Assembly: GCA_937897265.1 (NCBI GenBank)
Contig: CALCPT010000127.1
Coordinates: 1-7,492, forward strand
DNA from: an uncultured Alcaligenaceae bacterium
GTDB lineage: Bacteria; Pseudomonadota; Gammaproteobacteria; Burkholderiales; Burkholderiaceae_B
Direction: 5' to 3'
DNA: 7,492 bases
Of this stretch, positions 6,046-7,492 are shown in pieces. The position numbers and the translations under genes are program-made. The notes under the pieces were generated by a model. The model ran no database searches. It was not told the DNA's origin and saw only the letters and a list, made by a program, of their open reading frames with translations. Positions within the stretch are counted from its first letter, which is position 1; each line of letters opens with the position of its first letter.

Positions 6046-6828
6046 ATGACAAATCCCCATATTGCCGCCATTGCCCAAACCCTTTTAGCGGCTCGCCGTA
6101 ACCACCAGCCAGCCGACCCGGCACTGCACGTCGATCAACTGCAATCCAACGACGAGGCCTATGCGGTGCAAGAACTGGTACGCAAAGAACTCGCCCCTGA
6201 ACAAGCCGCCGTGGGTCGGTACTGGAAATCAGGGGCCTCTTCACGCGAGGCCAGCTTATTGTCGAGCGCCCTCCTAGACTCAGGCGTCTGGACTAGCCCC
6301 GCTCAAGCGCGCGATTGGCCTTTCAATATGCGTTTAATTGAAATCGAAATCGCTCTCAAAACCAATCGGCTTGTGTCGCCCGCCGAGGCCGCGACGCTCA
6401 CGCACGAACAAGCGCATGCCTTGATTGGCGCGATGGCAGTCACCATCGAGGTGGTTGACTCACGCTGGCAGCAAACCGAACAACTGCAACCTTTGCTAAA
6501 ACTAGCCGATCTGCAAACCCACGGCGCGCTGGTAGTTGGCAACTGGATGCCCTACAGCGCGCAAGAAGCTGAGCGCGACTGGGCGCGCCAGCGTTGTACC
6601 GTCAAGATCGGCCAGGCGCCTGCCCAAGAGTTTGTCGGCACCCATTCTATGCAAGACCCTCGTTGGCTCTTGCCATTTTGGCTGCGTCAGGTCACCGCAA
6701 ACGGCGCGTCAGTGCCGGCAGGTACCATCGTGACCACCGGCACCTGGTGCGGTGTACCAGCCGCTCAGCCCGGGGACTTAGTGGTGGCGAGCTTTGATGG
6801 CGTTGGCATGACTTCGGTACAACTGTAG
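6046..6828 (+). CDS. 2-keto-4-pentenoate hydratase / fumarylacetoacetate hydrolase family protein
   Basis: The 260-aa product is close to the roughly 260-270 aa of MhpD-like hydratases. These use a divalent metal to hydrate 2-hydroxypenta-2,4-dienoate-type products in aromatic meta-cleavage pathways, or to decarboxylate relatives. The family metal ligands are visible as E99-I-E101 (LIEIEIAL) and E135 (TIEVVDSRW, with D138). Other matching parts are GRYWKSG near 57-63, DLQTHGALVVGNW in the place of the usual DN-x-S-x-G-x-x-x-G, and a C-terminal GTIVTTGTWCGV...GDLVVASFDGVG stretch, which is the FAH-family glycine-rich segment. It is cytosolic. The exact substrate cannot be told. A Bug-type solute receptor follows 197 bp downstream, a common arrangement for organic-acid catabolism in Burkholderiales. 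Confidence 0.82.
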   Translation: MTNPHIAAIAQTLLAARRNHQPADPALHVDQLQSNDEAYAVQELVRKELAPEQAAVGRYWKSGASSREASLLSSALLDSGVWTSPAQARDWPFNMRLIEIEIALKTNRLVSPAEAATLTHEQAHALIGAMAVTIEVVDSRWQQTEQLQPLLKLADLQTHGALVVGNWMPYSAQEAERDWARQRCTVKIGQAPAQEFVGTHSMQDPRWLLPFWLRQVTANGASVPAGTIVTTGTWCGVPAAQPGDLVVASFDGVGMTSVQL

Positions 6829-6842
6829 TCCCGCTGAACAGC

Positions 6843-6885
6843 GCAAGCGCACGGGTCAACAGCGTCAGCGCTTGCACAGTACTTT
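6843..6885 (+). terminator. Terminator-like hairpin after the hydratase gene
   Basis: A perfect 8-bp inverted repeat, GCAAGCGC (6843-6850) and GCGCTTGC (6868-6875), encloses a 17-nt loop and lies 15 bp after the stop codon. TTTT follows at 6882-6885 after seven bases. The stem is GC-rich, but the T-run is short and displaced and the loop is large, so this is a weak intrinsic terminator at best. Confidence 0.4.
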
Positions 6886-6889
6886 TAGA

Positions 6890-6918
6890 TTGCGTGGGCG
6901 AGGGTTCGCCCCTATTAA
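6890..6918 (+). promoter_or_regulatory. Possible sigma70-type promoter with palindromic spacer
   Basis: TTGCGT (6890-6895) and TATTAA (6913-6918) are exactly 17 bp apart. The spacer contains the perfect inverted repeat GGGCGA-GGGT-TCGCCC (6896-6911). The -35 box matches consensus at only three of six bases and the -10 at four of six. A start near 6925 would give the Bug gene a leader of about 100 nt. Confidence 0.3.
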
Positions 6919-7015
6919 ACACTGCAAAAAAATCGAACAAGATCGGTTAAATTTGCAAGATCAGCCCACAACAACAGACTCAGGCGTCGACAGCCTGGGC
7001 TTCACAAATTCAGTC

Positions 7016-7020
7016 GGAGA
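7016..7020 (+). promoter_or_regulatory. Shine-Dalgarno of the Bug-type gene
   Basis: GGAGA lies five bases before the ATG at 7026 and fixes that start. Confidence 0.7.
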
Positions 7021-7025
7021 CCAAG

Positions 7026-7492
7026 ATGCTCAGAGCCCTGATGCGCGCAGCTTGTATTGCTGTGGCGTTATTTTCAGCTACACAAGCGAGCTATGCCCAA
7101 ACATTTCCTGATCGGGCGATTCGCTGGATTGTGCCGTGGCCACCCGGTGGTGGTGGCGATGTCATCGCCCGTATGATTGGAAACCCTGTTGCAGACGCGT
7201 TAGGCAAGCCCGTGATTATTGAAAACCGTGCTGGGGCAGCGGGCAATATTGGTGCCTTGGCCGTTGCGCGTGCGCCCGCAGACGGATACACCATCGCGTT
7301 CGCTTATTCGGGCACACACTCGATCAATCGACATCTGTACAAAGAGATGCCCTTTGAAGAAAAAGACTTCACCCCGGTCATTTTTTTAGCCTCAGTGCCG
7401 CAAGTACTTGTTGTCAATAGCAGTCTGCCTTTCAAGTCGGTCAAAGACATTATTGCTGCAGCAAAAGCCAATCCTGGCAAACTCACTTACGG
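7026..7492 (+). CDS. Bug/TctC-type tripartite tricarboxylate transporter substrate-binding protein (5' part)
   Basis: The first 155 codons of a protein normally near 320 aa are present; the frame is open to the window edge. Residues 1-24 form a signal peptide (SYA/Q cleavage). The mature part shows the Bug signature: FPDRAIRWIVPWPPGGGGD (27-45), then GKPVIIENRAGAAGNIGA and ARAPADGYT, and later a PFKSVKDIIAAAKANPGKL stretch. These periplasmic receptors bind carboxylates, amino acids or vitamins through the conserved loops, and the family is greatly expanded in Bordetella and Cupriavidus. Most members have no membrane transporter genes beside them. The ligand cannot be predicted; the neighbouring hydratase-family gene suggests an organic acid. 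The good ribosome binding site and leader support this start. Confidence 0.93.
   Translation, partial: MLRALMRAACIAVALFSATQASYAQTFPDRAIRWIVPWPPGGGGDVIARMIGNPVADALGKPVIIENRAGAAGNIGALAVARAPADGYTIAFAYSGTHSINRHLYKEMPFEEKDFTPVIFLASVPQVLVVNSSLPFKSVKDIIAAAKANPGKLTY

Overview
The window looks like the chromosome of a Burkholderiales betaproteobacterium, most likely Alcaligenaceae (the Bordetella/Achromobacter/Advenella side). Three things suggest this: a Bug/TctC-type binding protein, a YaeQ of the betaproteobacterial kind, and a gene order that matches the copper-repressed Bordetella operon cruR-bfrG-bp2921. This placement is inference from protein style and synteny; no search was run.

Left part (1-4368, + strand): a three-gene copper-type import operon. 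It opens with the 3' end of a DUF2946 gene cut by the window edge. That fragment keeps both functional marks of CruR, the copper-responsive upstream regulator described in Bordetella pertussis: a CxxC motif (HCQWC) and a C-terminal RAPP arrest motif four codons before the stop. A 150-bp leader-like gap with hairpins follows. Next come a TonB-dependent outer-membrane receptor (728 aa) and, 25 bp later, an exported protein that joins a five-Asp-box beta-propeller carrying CECC and CPHHGP motifs to a C-terminal CGPC thioredoxin domain. In the published model, the nascent CruR peptide stalls at RAPP when copper is low, so the operon is read through. Copper relieves the stall, and Rho terminates transcription between genes 1 and 2. 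The C-rich, G-poor end of this cruR fits that model.

Middle part (4384-5975, - strand): yaeQ followed 8 bp later by tonB. tonB converges on the receptor operon with only 15 bp between stop codons. It may supply the energy transducer for the receptor. Its start region carries an in-frame 16-bp duplication that gives two equivalent GTG starts, and its proline-rich linker contains 21-bp tandem repeats.

Right part (6046-7492, + strand): a fumarylacetoacetate hydrolase/2-keto-4-pentenoate hydratase-family enzyme, a 197-bp gap with a terminator-like hairpin and a possible promoter whose spacer is a perfect palindrome, then the first 155 codons of a Bug/TctC periplasmic solute-binding protein that runs off the window. 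This looks like an aromatic or organic-acid catabolic locus unrelated to the copper operon.

No tRNA, rRNA, CRISPR, insertion sequence or phage feature was seen. There is no gene-free stretch longer than about 200 bp.
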